Assembly (NCBI GenBank): GCA_028288705.1
Contig: JAQBNH010000003.1
Coordinates: 387,179-451,178, forward strand
Direction: 5' to 3'
DNA: 64,000 bases
Source: Ferruginibacter sp.
GTDB taxonomy: Bacteria; Bacteroidota; Bacteroidia; Chitinophagales; Chitinophagaceae
Below, one piece after another: positions 54,045-63,716 of the stretch. The notes below the pieces were generated by a model. It did not search any database, was not told where the DNA came from, and was given only the letters and a program-made list of their open reading frames with translations. Each line of letters begins with the position of its first letter. Within the stretch, counting starts at the first letter, position 1. Both the position numbers and the translations under genes were made by a program.

Positions 54045-54728
54045 ATGGACGTTCAAATTCATCCTTCCTGGAAGGAACTGCTGAAAGATGAATTTAGCAA
54101 AATCTATTTCCAGCAGATCGTTAGTTTTCTCAAGACCGAAAAATCACTGGGTAAAACCATCTACCCTCCGGGCTCCCTTATTTTTAATGCTTTTAACCAA
54201 ACGCCTTTCAACGAGGTGAAGGTCGTTATCCTTGGCCAGGATCCCTATCATGGCGCCGGGCAGGCGCATGGCCTCAGCTTCTCCGTAAGTGACGGGATCA
54301 AACCGCCTCCTTCGCTCGTAAATATTTTCAAAGAGATTAAATCTGATATCGGTATTGATATGCCAGCCAACTATGGCAACCTGACCGCCTGGGCGAAACA
54401 GGGCGTATTGCTGCTGAATGCGGCATTGTCTGTTCGGGCGGGCGAACCATTTAGTCATGCCAAATACGGCTGGGCAGATTTCACCGACCAGGTGATCCAG
54501 AAAATTTCTGATGAGAAAGAAGGCGTGGTCTTTTTGCTTTGGGGTAAATTTGCCCAGGACAAGCAGGGACTGATCGACGAAACGAAACATCATGTGTTGA
54601 AAGCCGCCCACCCTTCACCTTTCTCTGCGGACAAAGGTTTTTTTGGCTGCAAACATTTTTCAAAAACAAATGAACTGCTCATGCGGGATGGCAAACAACC
54701 TATCGACTGGAGCCTGGCAAAACCTTAA
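54045..54728 (+). CDS. ung: Uracil-DNA glycosylase
   Basis: 227 residues of family 1 UDG, which removes uracil from DNA in base excision repair. The water-activating loop GQDPYHG is at 64-70 (Asp66), the uracil-binding LLNAAL near 124, and the Leu-intercalation loop AAHPSPFSADKGFFGCKHFS near the C-terminus. Start set at the ATG at 54045, whose reading gives the normal family N-terminus. plsC follows 9 bases later and is likely co-transcribed. Confidence 0.97.
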   Translation: MDVQIHPSWKELLKDEFSKIYFQQIVSFLKTEKSLGKTIYPPGSLIFNAFNQTPFNEVKVVILGQDPYHGAGQAHGLSFSVSDGIKPPPSLVNIFKEIKSDIGIDMPANYGNLTAWAKQGVLLLNAALSVRAGEPFSHAKYGWADFTDQVIQKISDEKEGVVFLLWGKFAQDKQGLIDETKHHVLKAAHPSPFSADKGFFGCKHFSKTNELLMRDGKQPIDWSLAKP

Positions 54729-54737
54729 ATCAGGAAC

Positions 54738-55475
54738 ATGACCCTCTTAAAAAATATTTTCGCAAGGATCTGGGCCGCCTGGGGCCTGTTAAGTTTTGTG
54801 CTCAGCTTCCTGGTATTTTTCCTTCCATCGATGGGCGCTTATTTATTTAAAGATGAGAAAAAAGGGCAGGCCTATTTTATCGGGGTATCCAGGGTGTGGA
54901 TGACGATCTGGCTTTTCCTAATCGGTTGCAGCGTTCGCGTTACCGGGAGGAAATATTTTGAAAAAGGAAAAAATTACGTGGTTGTTTACAATCACAACGC
55001 CTTGCTTGATGTGCCTCTATCAGCGCCTTATGTTCCGGGGCCGAATAAAACCATTGCAAAAGCATCTTTCGCTAAAGTGCCCATTTTCGGCTGGTTTTAC
55101 AAACGCGGTTCGGTGCTGGTAGAACGCGGCAACGATAAGAGCCGCCTGAAAAGTTTTGACGATATGAAGCAGGCCTTGCTCTCGGGAATGCATATGTGCA
55201 TTTACCCGGAAGGTACGCGTAACCGCAGTTCGGAACCGATGAAACCTTTCTTTGACGGCGCTTTTAAACTGGGTATTTCCACAGGAAAAGACATCATCCC
55301 CTGCGTGATCCGCGGAACGAAAGAAGCGATGCCGATTGACAAAACGTTTTACCTGCTACCCACAAAATTATACATGGATTTTCTCCCGCCTGTTTCCTCT
55401 GCAGGGATGAATTCTAAAAGCCTGCGCGAAAAAGTATTTAATATTATGCTGGAGAAATTAACCGCTTCATCGTAA
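54738..55475 (+). CDS. plsC: 1-acyl-sn-glycerol-3-phosphate acyltransferase
   Basis: 245 residues. Two N-terminal hydrophobic segments anchor it in the inner membrane. The acyltransferase motifs are NHNALLD (HX4D), GSVLVERGN, and YPEGTRNRS. It adds the second acyl chain to lysophosphatidic acid in phospholipid synthesis. Length is normal. The gene begins 9 bases after ung. Confidence 0.92.
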   Translation: MTLLKNIFARIWAAWGLLSFVLSFLVFFLPSMGAYLFKDEKKGQAYFIGVSRVWMTIWLFLIGCSVRVTGRKYFEKGKNYVVVYNHNALLDVPLSAPYVPGPNKTIAKASFAKVPIFGWFYKRGSVLVERGNDKSRLKSFDDMKQALLSGMHMCIYPEGTRNRSSEPMKPFFDGAFKLGISTGKDIIPCVIRGTKEAMPIDKTFYLLPTKLYMDFLPPVSSAGMNSKSLREKVFNIMLEKLTASS

Positions 55476-55571
55476 CAGGCGCGCCTGTTTTCATCGCCTG
55501 TTCTGTCCTGTTTCAAGGATTTGTTTTTTAGCCGTGGGTTTTTATCTTTAGAAAAAATCAGGCTTATCACA

Positions 55572-56375
55572 TTGAACAGTCAGTTTTATATTCCCACGGA
55601 ACCGCGTTTCCGTCACCTGATACAATCAGCCTGGCAACTCGAGGGCAATCCTGCATTCCAACGGGAATACATTATTCCAAAAGGAATCATCGAAGTGATT
55701 GTAAATCTTTCTGAGTCACCTGTTAGTTCTTCACTGGGCGATCAGCCATACCAGCTGCCTACCTGCTTTATTAACGGCTTTAGTACAAAACCCATTCAGA
55801 CTGAACTGCCGGAACGGCAACTGTTTTTTGGGATCGTCTTTCAACCACATGCGATCCGGCAGGTATTTAAGATCAAAGGGTATGAACTGGCCAACAAAAT
55901 TATCGACCTGCAATTGATCCTGCCCGGGTTCCGGTTTTTATGCGAACAGTTTGCCGAACAACTTTCTTTTCCTCAAAGGATCCGCATCCTGCTTGGCTGG
56001 CTTGGTCAATTTTCACCGGAAACTGATAACCGGGCACAATTGATGAATCAATTTTTACAGGCGGAAAATCAACAACTGGCGACAGTAAATGTATGGGCGA
56101 AAACATTATGCTATTCGCCAAGGCATCTTTCCAGGAAGATCAGCGAATTAACCGGGCTGAATGCGGAAGATATATTGCTGTATAAAAAATACCTGCATAC
56201 GGTCAGCCTGATGCATGACCCAAAACTTTCTCTCACGCAGATCGCCTACAGGAGCGGTTTTACAGATCAATCCCATTTCATCAGAACGTTCAAATCGTTT
56301 ACCGGCATCACTCCGGGAACCTACCAGCGAAACAGGAGTTCCCTGAAAGGACACTTGTTTGAAGATGTCCGTTAA
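55572..56375 (+). CDS. AraC-family transcriptional regulator
   Basis: About 267 residues. The N-terminal half (RFRHLIQSAWQLEGN, YIIPKGIIEVIVNLSES) resembles the AraC-type sensor domain of the DUF6597 kind; the C-terminal half carries two helix-turn-helix units, the second ending in YRSGFTDQSHFIRTFKSFTGITPGTYQ, the AraC signature. No ATG is near the conserved start. I chose TTG at 55572, which follows a TATCTTTA element; TTG at 55521 is an alternative. The gene overlaps the frame of the next small membrane protein region only in its last codons, and may control that gene. Confidence 0.85.
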   Translation: MNSQFYIPTEPRFRHLIQSAWQLEGNPAFQREYIIPKGIIEVIVNLSESPVSSSLGDQPYQLPTCFINGFSTKPIQTELPERQLFFGIVFQPHAIRQVFKIKGYELANKIIDLQLILPGFRFLCEQFAEQLSFPQRIRILLGWLGQFSPETDNRAQLMNQFLQAENQQLATVNVWAKTLCYSPRHLSRKISELTGLNAEDILLYKKYLHTVSLMHDPKLSLTQIAYRSGFTDQSHFIRTFKSFTGITPGTYQRNRSSLKGHLFEDVR

Positions 56376-56424
56376 ATACAATTCCCGCCAGGGCTACGCG
56401 AAGACCTTTGCAGGAAAAAAAAAA

Positions 56425-56904
56425 ATGAAAACAATTGTCTTATTCGCATCGATCAGCCTGGCTGCCGGAATTTTATTTGTAAACATCTACACGTCCTTAA
56501 TTGACGTGCGTTCCTGGGGCGCTGATCTTCCTCATTCCATTGCAACCGCCAGGGAGTATTTTAAAACAGTGAATCCCGGAAATTTCTTTCGCCTTTTCTC
56601 CCCCATCAATCAATTGCTCGCTTTACTGGCATTGATATTTTTCTGGAAAACAGTTCCGTCGGTGAGGCTCTATCTCGGGCTGGCCTTCCTGCTTTACCTG
56701 GTTGGTGATGCGCTAACCTTTGCTTATTTCTATCCAAGAAATGACCTGATGTTTAAAACAGCAGCGCTTACTGATACGGCCTTGTTGAAAAAAACAGTAA
56801 CGGAATGGCAGCAAATGAACTGGGTACGATCAGCGATTATTTTCGCCGGGCTTTGTTGCTCATTTTTATCATTGCATAAAATTTACACAGCCAGATTTCT
56901 CTAA
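56425..56904 (+). CDS. Four-helix membrane protein of unknown function
   Basis: 159 residues from the ATG at 56425, preceded by an AGGAAAA-type ribosome site. Four hydrophobic helices are visible (about 3-22, 58-77, 82-102, 133-152) with LLYLVGDALTFAYFYPRND in the middle. The pattern resembles DUF1772-like proteins, but this is only a weak impression. It lies 50 bases after the AraC-type gene and could be its target. Confidence 0.72.
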   Translation: MKTIVLFASISLAAGILFVNIYTSLIDVRSWGADLPHSIATAREYFKTVNPGNFFRLFSPINQLLALLALIFFWKTVPSVRLYLGLAFLLYLVGDALTFAYFYPRNDLMFKTAALTDTALLKKTVTEWQQMNWVRSAIIFAGLCCSFLSLHKIYTARFL

Positions 56905-57026
56905 ACCAACACAGCGATAGTCCGGGATTTTTAAAGGAAAATTTTGCCGCCAGTTAGCATAGTTTGATTAATTTGGATAGAAGGCCGATTTGTTAGTGCC
57001 TGTTTTCTATTTTAAGTTTAATACCC

Positions 57027-58601
57027 ATGCTGCAAAATTTTCCGTTTTACCTGGCACTCGTGATCGTAATCAGTTTGCTGATCATGCTGGCCGACAAAAT
57101 AAAAGTGGCCTACCCTGTATTGCTGGTGCTGGCGGGATTGGCGATAAGTGTTATCCCCGGTATACCCCAAATCGATATTAAGCCTGACCTTATCTTTTTT
57201 ATTTTCTTACCGCCATTGTTGTACGAAGCAGCCTGGACGGTCTCCTGGAAAGAGCTATGGCACTGGCGCAGGATCATTACGAGTTTTGCCTTTGTTGTGG
57301 TCTTTCTCACCGCGATGTCTGTTGCGTTTGTAGCTAACTATTTCATTCCCGGTATGTCGCTCGCACTGGGCTTTTTATTAGGCGGCATCGTGTCGCCACC
57401 AGACGCGGTAAGCGCCAGTGCGATCCTGCGTTTTGTAAAAGTGCCGAAGCGTTTGCAATCGATCCTCGAGGGCGAAAGTTTATTGAACGATGCTTCTTCC
57501 CTGATGATCGTACGTTTTGCATTGATTGCTGTAGCTACCGGCCAGTTCGTCTGGTACCAGGCAGCGCTGAGTTTCAGCTGGATGGTTTTTGGCGGCGTGG
57601 CGATCGGGTTGATCATTGGCTGGTTGTTTATGAAGGCACATAAACATTTACCAACGGATGCCAATATCGACATTGTTTTTACGCTCGTCACACCTTATAT
57701 CATGTACCTCGCTGCAGAAGAAGTGCATAGCTCGGGCGTACTCGCTGTCGTTAGTGGTGGTTTATTTTTATCGCATTTCCGCCATCGCTTTTTAAGCAGC
57801 AGTTCCAGGTTACGCGGCGTGAATGTGTGGGAAAGCTTTTGTTTTATTTTAAACGGCCTGGTGTTCATGCTGATCGGCCTCGCACTGCCTTCCATCACGG
57901 CAGGCCTCGGAGATGTGAGCATCAGCTCCGCAATTGGGTATGGCTTGCTGGTAACGTTGGTGCTGATCATCGGCCGCGTGCTTTCGGCTTACGGAGCGGT
58001 GATCGTTACGCTGATCGCGCGCAACTTTATCACGGTGGCGGATAGCCGCAATCCCGGCTGGAGAGGTCCGTTATTGCTTGCCTGGTCTGGCATGCGCGGC
58101 GTCGTATCGCTGGCAGCGGCTTTATCAATCCCCGTGCAACTGGCAGATGGAACCCCGTTCCCGCACCGCAACCTCATCTTATTCATTACGTTTGTCGTTA
58201 TCCTAGTCACGCTATTATTGCAAGGGCTCACCCTTCCCATCCTGATCCGCAAATTAAAGATCCCGGCATTCCATGATGGACTTCCGGAGGAAGAAGCAGA
58301 AAAGCTGATTAAAAAACAACTGGCAGAGCAGGCGCTCCAGCATTTAAGAACGAATTACAGCGAAGAGCTCAATCGCCAGCCGGTATTGCAACAGATGGTG
58401 GTGAAATGGCAGTCTTTGCATCTTTCGCCCACCGAAGGCGACATGGCTGCGGAATGTAAAATGGTTTACCTCGCCGTTCTGGACCACCAACGGCAATGGT
58501 TACTAAAAGCAAATGACGAAGATGCCACGCTGGATGAAGATATCGTGCGCAGGCATTTCCAGTTTTTGGATTTGGAAGAAGAGAAGCTGCGGTTTCTGTA
58601 G
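57027..58601 (+). CDS. CPA1-family Na+/H+ antiporter (NhaP-type)
   Basis: 524 residues. Twelve or so membrane helices occupy residues 1-410, with FFIFLPPLLYEAAW, GGIVSPPDAVSASAIL, EGESLLNDASSLMI and WSGMRGVVSLAAALSIP, the ion-path and fold motifs of CPA1 exchangers. A cytoplasmic tail of about 110 residues follows. It exchanges sodium or potassium for protons in pH and salt balance. The gene is followed immediately by a CACAGAG repeat array. Confidence 0.93.
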   Translation: MLQNFPFYLALVIVISLLIMLADKIKVAYPVLLVLAGLAISVIPGIPQIDIKPDLIFFIFLPPLLYEAAWTVSWKELWHWRRIITSFAFVVVFLTAMSVAFVANYFIPGMSLALGFLLGGIVSPPDAVSASAILRFVKVPKRLQSILEGESLLNDASSLMIVRFALIAVATGQFVWYQAALSFSWMVFGGVAIGLIIGWLFMKAHKHLPTDANIDIVFTLVTPYIMYLAAEEVHSSGVLAVVSGGLFLSHFRHRFLSSSSRLRGVNVWESFCFILNGLVFMLIGLALPSITAGLGDVSISSAIGYGLLVTLVLIIGRVLSAYGAVIVTLIARNFITVADSRNPGWRGPLLLAWSGMRGVVSLAAALSIPVQLADGTPFPHRNLILFITFVVILVTLLLQGLTLPILIRKLKIPAFHDGLPEEEAEKLIKKQLAEQALQHLRTNYSEELNRQPVLQQMVVKWQSLHLSPTEGDMAAECKMVYLAVLDHQRQWLLKANDEDATLDEDIVRRHFQFLDLEEEKLRFL

Positions 58602-58606
58602 TTTTT

Positions 58607-58742
58607 TACCACAGAGGGCACGGAGTTTTTGCGCCACGAAGGCAGGAAGACAGGAAGGGCCACAAAGGTTTTAACCACAGAGCTTTTTTACCACGGAGGA
58701 CACGGAGTTTTTTCACAGAGTTACACAGAGTTTTTTCGCGCA
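58607..58742 (+). repeat. CACAGAG-type repeat array 3' of the antiporter gene
   Basis: TTACCACAGAGGGCACGGAG, GCGCCACGAAGGCAGGAAG, TTAACCACAGAGC, TTACCACGGAGGACACGGAG and TTACACAGAGTTTTTTCGCG follow each other. It starts 6 bases after the stop codon. The remaining bases to 58944 contain TATTTTTG (58847-58854), a possible -7 box for the next gene, and nothing else evident. Confidence 0.75.
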
Positions 58743-58944
58743 GTAGCCTGTTAAATGCGTGGTATCTAATCCTTATGTTTTGCAAAAGAAAGACACAACT
58801 TCATCGGGGCTCATCATTCCACCTATGGGCTTTTGATGACATCTTCTATTTTTGGCCAATTCTTCCCCATTACGACAAACCGTAATTAAGTTTCGGTAAT
58901 ATCTGTTAAATTGCCCGTTTTATTGCCCTACCCAAAACTACTAA

Positions 58945-61900
58945 ATGAGAACTATACTCCTAATCGGCATGTTATGCCTTATGCATGGCGCTCTGTTCAG
59001 CCAATCAACCAATCACCAAACAGAACTAAGCTCACAAAGTCAATTCGATAGCATCCGGCCCTATCACCACGAACTGGCTGCGGTTTGTAAATCAGGCAAA
59101 TGGGGATTTATTAATAAAAATGGAGCTATAGTAATCACTCTAATGTACAGTGAAGTTTCAGATTTTGTCGAGGGAAAGTGTTACGCAAAAGCGGGCGTCT
59201 GGTACCAGTTAGACAGCGACGGTACCAGGTTATCTGAGGTATCCGAACGCAGCGCTACAAGATTCCTTCCTGCCAAAACACCCTCAATATCGCGCGAAAT
59301 CCCTTCTCCTTTAGGCAACAGGGTTAGTTTTCAAGGTGTTGCTCAAACTCTGACTGCAGGGCAGTGTCCTCCAAATATTGACTTTGAAGATAACAATTTT
59401 GCAAACTGGTATTGTTACACAGGACATGTGGGCACAGGCGCTCAGGGTGCTAACCAGATTACCTACTTTAACAATAACCCGCCTGTAAACACACCGGTTC
59501 CAGGAAGACATACCCTTATTCCAAGGACAACCCCAGCAGCTCTGGATTACTACGGAAAATTTCCATTAAATGCACCCGACGGAAGCGGTCATGTTGTGAA
59601 ACTTGGCAATGATAATGTGCTGGACTCTGCAGAAAAAATTCGTTATGTATTACAAATTCCAGCGGTGGCTAATGATTATTCAATCACTTTTCAATACGCT
59701 GTGGTACTGGAAAATCCGTTAACGCCAGCCCACACACCCGATGAGAAGCCTAGGATGCAGGCGCAAGTTATTGATGCAGCGACAGGTAACATTCTTCAAT
59801 GTGCCGATTTCCTTTACGTGGCTGCGGGAACAATACCGGGGTTTTTCGACTCCCCAGAAGATCCGAACGTAAAGTGTAAAAGCTGGACTCCGGTTTTTGT
59901 AAATCTCAGTGCGTATGCCGGAAGGACCTTGTATTTGGATTTCGTCACAGCGGATTGCACGCTGGGAGCGCACTTCGGCTATGCCTATGTTGATGTGGGT
60001 CCCTGCAATCAGGCTATAGCGGTTCAATATTCCTGTACCCCGCCAAACCTGACAACGCTCTCTGGCCCCCCGGGTTTTGCTCAGTACAACTGGTGGGATA
60101 ATAACTATACAACACTACTTGGAACCAGTCAAAACCTCAGTCTTAATCCTGGCCCGCCTATCAATGCAAGGTTTCATTTGGAAGTAATTCCGTACAATGG
60201 CATTTCCTGTAAGGACACCTTAACAGCTACAGTTACCGCGGCTTTCCCTAACGCGAATGCAGGTACTGATCAAACGATTTGCGTTGGCTCTTCGGTAACA
60301 CTCGGCTCAAGCGCAATCCCTGGTTACAATTACCAATGGTCTCCGGCTCAATATCTGAATAATGCCCAGGTTGCAAATCCAACATCGTCTGCACCATCGA
60401 CTACTACCTATACACTCATTGTCACGGATGGGAATGGATGTTCCAGCCAAGACCAGGTAAATGTAACAGTGAAACCAAAACCGCTGGCATTATTTTCCAT
60501 CAATAACAGTACGCAATGTTTAAATGGCAACTCGGTTTCATTTTCAAACAACTCCGGTTTTTCAGGAGGAAGCTTTACGTCAGTCTGGACTTTTGGTGAT
60601 GGTACTTTCTCTGCTGCCAACAGCCCAATCCACAGCTATATTTCCGCGGGTACTTATACCGTGAAGTTAGTAGTGACAAGTAACACCGGTTGCAAGGATA
60701 GCATCAGCAGCAATGTCACGATTAATCCTAAGCCGATAATTAGTTTCTCGCTTAATAACTTGCAGCAGTGTTTTGTCGGAAACAGATTTGTTTTTATAAA
60801 TAATAGTACAATCAACATTGGAGCTTCGATGAATTTTGTGTGGGAATTCGGAGACGGAAATCTGTCAACCGCTACATCACCTGTCCACAGCTATTCCTCT
60901 CCCGGGAATTACGGTGTAAGAATAACTGCCACTAGTAACAATGGATGTATAGATAGTGCCTTCGCCAGCATTAAAGTTTTTGCTTCGCCAAATGCAATGT
61001 TCAGCGTGATTCAACCAGATCAGTGTTTAAACGGAAACAGCTTTTCCTTCAATAATGGTTCCTCCCACCCTTTAGGTGGCCCCTTATCTTATCTCTGGCT
61101 TTTCGGCGATGGAAACAGTTCAACTCTCGCTAACCCTTCTTATTCATTTAACAGCGAGGGCACCTATGGAGTGAAGTTGATAGCAATTACAACAGAAGGA
61201 TGCCGAGATACTGCAAGCCACATTGTAACGGTCAATCCTAAGCCAGTCGCGCTATTTTCGATAAATAATCTTACTCAATGTGTTAATGAAAATAGGCTGT
61301 TGATCAACAACCAAACTGCACTTTCTGCCGGAACGCTCACTTACCAATGGGCTTTTGGAGACGGAGTAACTTCCAACCAGGCAAGCCCTGTACATGTATA
61401 CAGCCTTCCAGGAACTTACCAGGTGAAATTAGTTAGCACAACCGATAAAAATTGTAAAGACAGTTCTTTCAAGACTGTAATCATTAATCCTAACCCGGTC
61501 ATCAGCATTGCTGCGAATGCAAATATTGTCCTATGCAAAAATAATAGTGTACAATTGGGGGCAGCCGGCGGACTGTCTTACCAATGGACGCCGATTAACG
61601 GGTTGAACTGTAACAATTGTCCAAACCCGATAGCTACCCCGTTAATCAGTACACCTTATGTCGTTCGAGGTATCAATAGTTTTGGCTGCCCCGGGTATGA
61701 CTCCACTAACATCACTGTCATGCAGCCGATCAGCATCAGGTCTTCAAATGACAGTATGTGCATCGGAGATAGTGCGCGATTATTTGCATCTGGTGCTACA
61801 AGTTACATCTGGACACCTTCGCAGGGATTAAGTAATACGGCAATTTCAAATCCAATTGCATTTCCAAGAACTACAACGAGCTACAGGGTCGTTGGTTACG

Positions 61901-62490
61901 ATGGTGCCAACTGTTTTACAGACACTGCTTACATTACAGTGGGCGTTGGGCAGCGGCTGGCGATAAACCTTGGTACGGATTTAAATCTATCAACCGGCAC
62001 AGCCTATAACTTCACCCCTATTATCACCAATGGTCCAGTGAAATCATGGTTATGGTCTCCGCCTTCCTTGCTCAATTGCGCAACATGTCCAAAACCGATC
62101 GCTACGATAAAAAAAGATATTACCTACACCGTTTCAGTCAGGGATATATACGGTTGCACCGCCGCGGATTCCATTCACATTACTGCGTTTTGTGAAAAAT
62201 CGCAGGTTTTTATACCAAATGTATTTACACCTGACGGCGACGGAGTGAATGATATACTGATGATCCGTGCCAAGGGCATTGTCGCAATAAAATACTTTCG
62301 GATTTTTAATCGCTGGGGTGAATTGATCTTTGAAAAAACAGACTTCCCTCCAAATAATCCTCTATACTCCTGGGATGGGAAAATCCGCGGAGTGACAGGC
62401 CCTCCGGATGTTTTCGTATATACGGCGGAGGTAGTTTGTGAGAACGGGAATTCTTTTATTTATAAGGGTAACACCTCAATTATTCGTTAA
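58945..62490 (+). CDS. Type IX-secreted PKD-repeat surface protein
   Basis: 1181 residues. A signal peptide ends near ALFSQS. Residues about 45-90 contain one WG-like repeat (GKWGFINKNGAIVI), unusual in such proteins. A beta-sandwich region follows (about 130-360), then Ig-like and four PKD domains (about 510-860), each with FGDG and a conserved Cys pair. Two more beta domains lead to the C-terminal sorting domain with IPNVFTPDGDGVNDIL and FNRWGELIFE, the gliding-motility-associated (type B) T9SS signal. The PorP/SprF gene overlaps by one base, the usual partner of such cargo. Confidence 0.92.
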   Translation: MRTILLIGMLCLMHGALFSQSTNHQTELSSQSQFDSIRPYHHELAAVCKSGKWGFINKNGAIVITLMYSEVSDFVEGKCYAKAGVWYQLDSDGTRLSEVSERSATRFLPAKTPSISREIPSPLGNRVSFQGVAQTLTAGQCPPNIDFEDNNFANWYCYTGHVGTGAQGANQITYFNNNPPVNTPVPGRHTLIPRTTPAALDYYGKFPLNAPDGSGHVVKLGNDNVLDSAEKIRYVLQIPAVANDYSITFQYAVVLENPLTPAHTPDEKPRMQAQVIDAATGNILQCADFLYVAAGTIPGFFDSPEDPNVKCKSWTPVFVNLSAYAGRTLYLDFVTADCTLGAHFGYAYVDVGPCNQAIAVQYSCTPPNLTTLSGPPGFAQYNWWDNNYTTLLGTSQNLSLNPGPPINARFHLEVIPYNGISCKDTLTATVTAAFPNANAGTDQTICVGSSVTLGSSAIPGYNYQWSPAQYLNNAQVANPTSSAPSTTTYTLIVTDGNGCSSQDQVNVTVKPKPLALFSINNSTQCLNGNSVSFSNNSGFSGGSFTSVWTFGDGTFSAANSPIHSYISAGTYTVKLVVTSNTGCKDSISSNVTINPKPIISFSLNNLQQCFVGNRFVFINNSTINIGASMNFVWEFGDGNLSTATSPVHSYSSPGNYGVRITATSNNGCIDSAFASIKVFASPNAMFSVIQPDQCLNGNSFSFNNGSSHPLGGPLSYLWLFGDGNSSTLANPSYSFNSEGTYGVKLIAITTEGCRDTASHIVTVNPKPVALFSINNLTQCVNENRLLINNQTALSAGTLTYQWAFGDGVTSNQASPVHVYSLPGTYQVKLVSTTDKNCKDSSFKTVIINPNPVISIAANANIVLCKNNSVQLGAAGGLSYQWTPINGLNCNNCPNPIATPLISTPYVVRGINSFGCPGYDSTNITVMQPISIRSSNDSMCIGDSARLFASGATSYIWTPSQGLSNTAISNPIAFPRTTTSYRVVGYDGANCFTDTAYITVGVGQRLAINLGTDLNLSTGTAYNFTPIITNGPVKSWLWSPPSLLNCATCPKPIATIKKDITYTVSVRDIYGCTAADSIHITAFCEKSQVFIPNVFTPDGDGVNDILMIRAKGIVAIKYFRIFNRWGELIFEKTDFPPNNPLYSWDGKIRGVTGPPDVFVYTAEVVCENGNSFIYKGNTSIIR

Positions 62491-63527
62491 TGAAGAAACG
62501 ACTCATAGCCATTATTGTTAGTAGCCTGCTGGCTACAGTTATCTTCCCTGCAAATATTTGGGCACAAGACATTAATTTTTCGCAGTTTTATGAATTACCC
62601 TTGTTGCGGAATCCCGCGCTCGCGGGACTTTATAAAGGAGATTTTCGTATCACTGCCGCCTTTAGAAATCAATGGTCGAGCGTGACCACACCGTATGTCA
62701 CCCAGGCTTTAGGACTGGAATGTAAAATAGGGGCCGGCGGAGAAAACAATTATCTCGGTCTAGGCTTACAAGTCACTAATGATGTGGCGGGTGATTCAAA
62801 ACTTGGAAAGATGGCAGTTTTACCTTGCCTTACGTTTCATAAATCTTTGAACGGCGATGAGAACACCTACCTTTCCCTGGGCTTTATGGGAGGGTTTGTA
62901 CAACAGCATTTTGATGCCAGCAAGCTTCAATTCGATGACCAATTTGTAAATGGTGCGTATAGCCCGACAAATCCGACGCGGCAGAGTTTCACAAACACCA
63001 ATACTACATACCTGGATGCAGGTGCAGGCCTGTTGTTTAGCAGCGAGACACAGTCCGACATTAAATATTATTTAGGAGCCTCGTATTTTCATTTCAATCA
63101 ACCGAAAGTTGCTTTTGATAGGCAACAGGATATCCGGTTGAATAAAAAACTCATGATTAATGCGGGACTTGCGGTTCCAACTAGTGAATATGATAAGATC
63201 GTATTATATGCCGACTACTTTACTCAGGGCGGTAACAACCAGACGCAGGGTGGCATCTTATATGATCACGACCTGGTAAGGCAAGATGAAGATGAAGCCA
63301 TCAGCCTTGCAATAGGTGCTTTTCTTCGCTGGAACGATGCTGTAATTCCTGTGATCAAATTGAATTATTATAAACTCGGCATGGGAATAACGTACGATGT
63401 TAATATTTCTAAACTGAGCAGCGCATCTTTAGCTCGTGGGGGATTTGAAGCTACAATGTCTTACCGCAACTTTTTAAATACTAGAAATAGTTCTGCAGAG
63501 AAAGTTCGCTGCCCGGTGGCATTTTAG
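62490..63527 (+). CDS. PorP/SprF-family type IX secretion partner
   Basis: 345 residues. A signal peptide ends near IWAQD, followed by NFSQFYELPLLRNPALAGLYKGDFRITAAFRNQW, the N-terminal signature of PorP/SprF. The rest is a 14-strand-like outer membrane barrel. These proteins hold or anchor type B cargo at the cell surface. Its ATG overlaps the stop of the PKD protein (TAATG), so the two are co-translated and work as a pair. Confidence 0.93.
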   Translation: MKKRLIAIIVSSLLATVIFPANIWAQDINFSQFYELPLLRNPALAGLYKGDFRITAAFRNQWSSVTTPYVTQALGLECKIGAGGENNYLGLGLQVTNDVAGDSKLGKMAVLPCLTFHKSLNGDENTYLSLGFMGGFVQQHFDASKLQFDDQFVNGAYSPTNPTRQSFTNTNTTYLDAGAGLLFSSETQSDIKYYLGASYFHFNQPKVAFDRQQDIRLNKKLMINAGLAVPTSEYDKIVLYADYFTQGGNNQTQGGILYDHDLVRQDEDEAISLAIGAFLRWNDAVIPVIKLNYYKLGMGITYDVNISKLSSASLARGGFEATMSYRNFLNTRNSSAEKVRCPVAF

Positions 63528-63547
63528 CCATTGAAAGTCAGCAGATT

Positions 63548-63645
63548 TTTACCACAGAGGCCACGGAGTTTTTTCACAGAATTGTCCGGAGTTTTTTCGC
63601 CAAAATTTTACCACAGAGATTCTGTGTTAACTGCAATGAGTTTTT
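63548..63645 (+). repeat. CACAGAG-type repeat array 3' of the PorP gene
   Basis: TTACCACAGAGGCCACGGAG, TTTTTTCACAGAATTG, TTCGCC and TTACCACAGAGATTC, in the same relative orientation as the other arrays. The rest of 63528-63702 shows nothing else but the hairpin noted next. Confidence 0.7.
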
Positions 63646-63692
63646 TTATCTATTTTTGATCATAAGGCGGTTTTAATACCAGCCTGTTTAGT

Positions 63693-63716
63693 GGGACAAT
63701 CTTCAATGATTGTCCC
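63693..63716. repeat. Hairpin at the 3' end of the IS110 transposase gene
   Basis: GGGACAATC, TTCAAT, GATTGTCCC: a perfect 9-base inverted repeat that spans the transposase stop codon. Confidence 0.7.
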
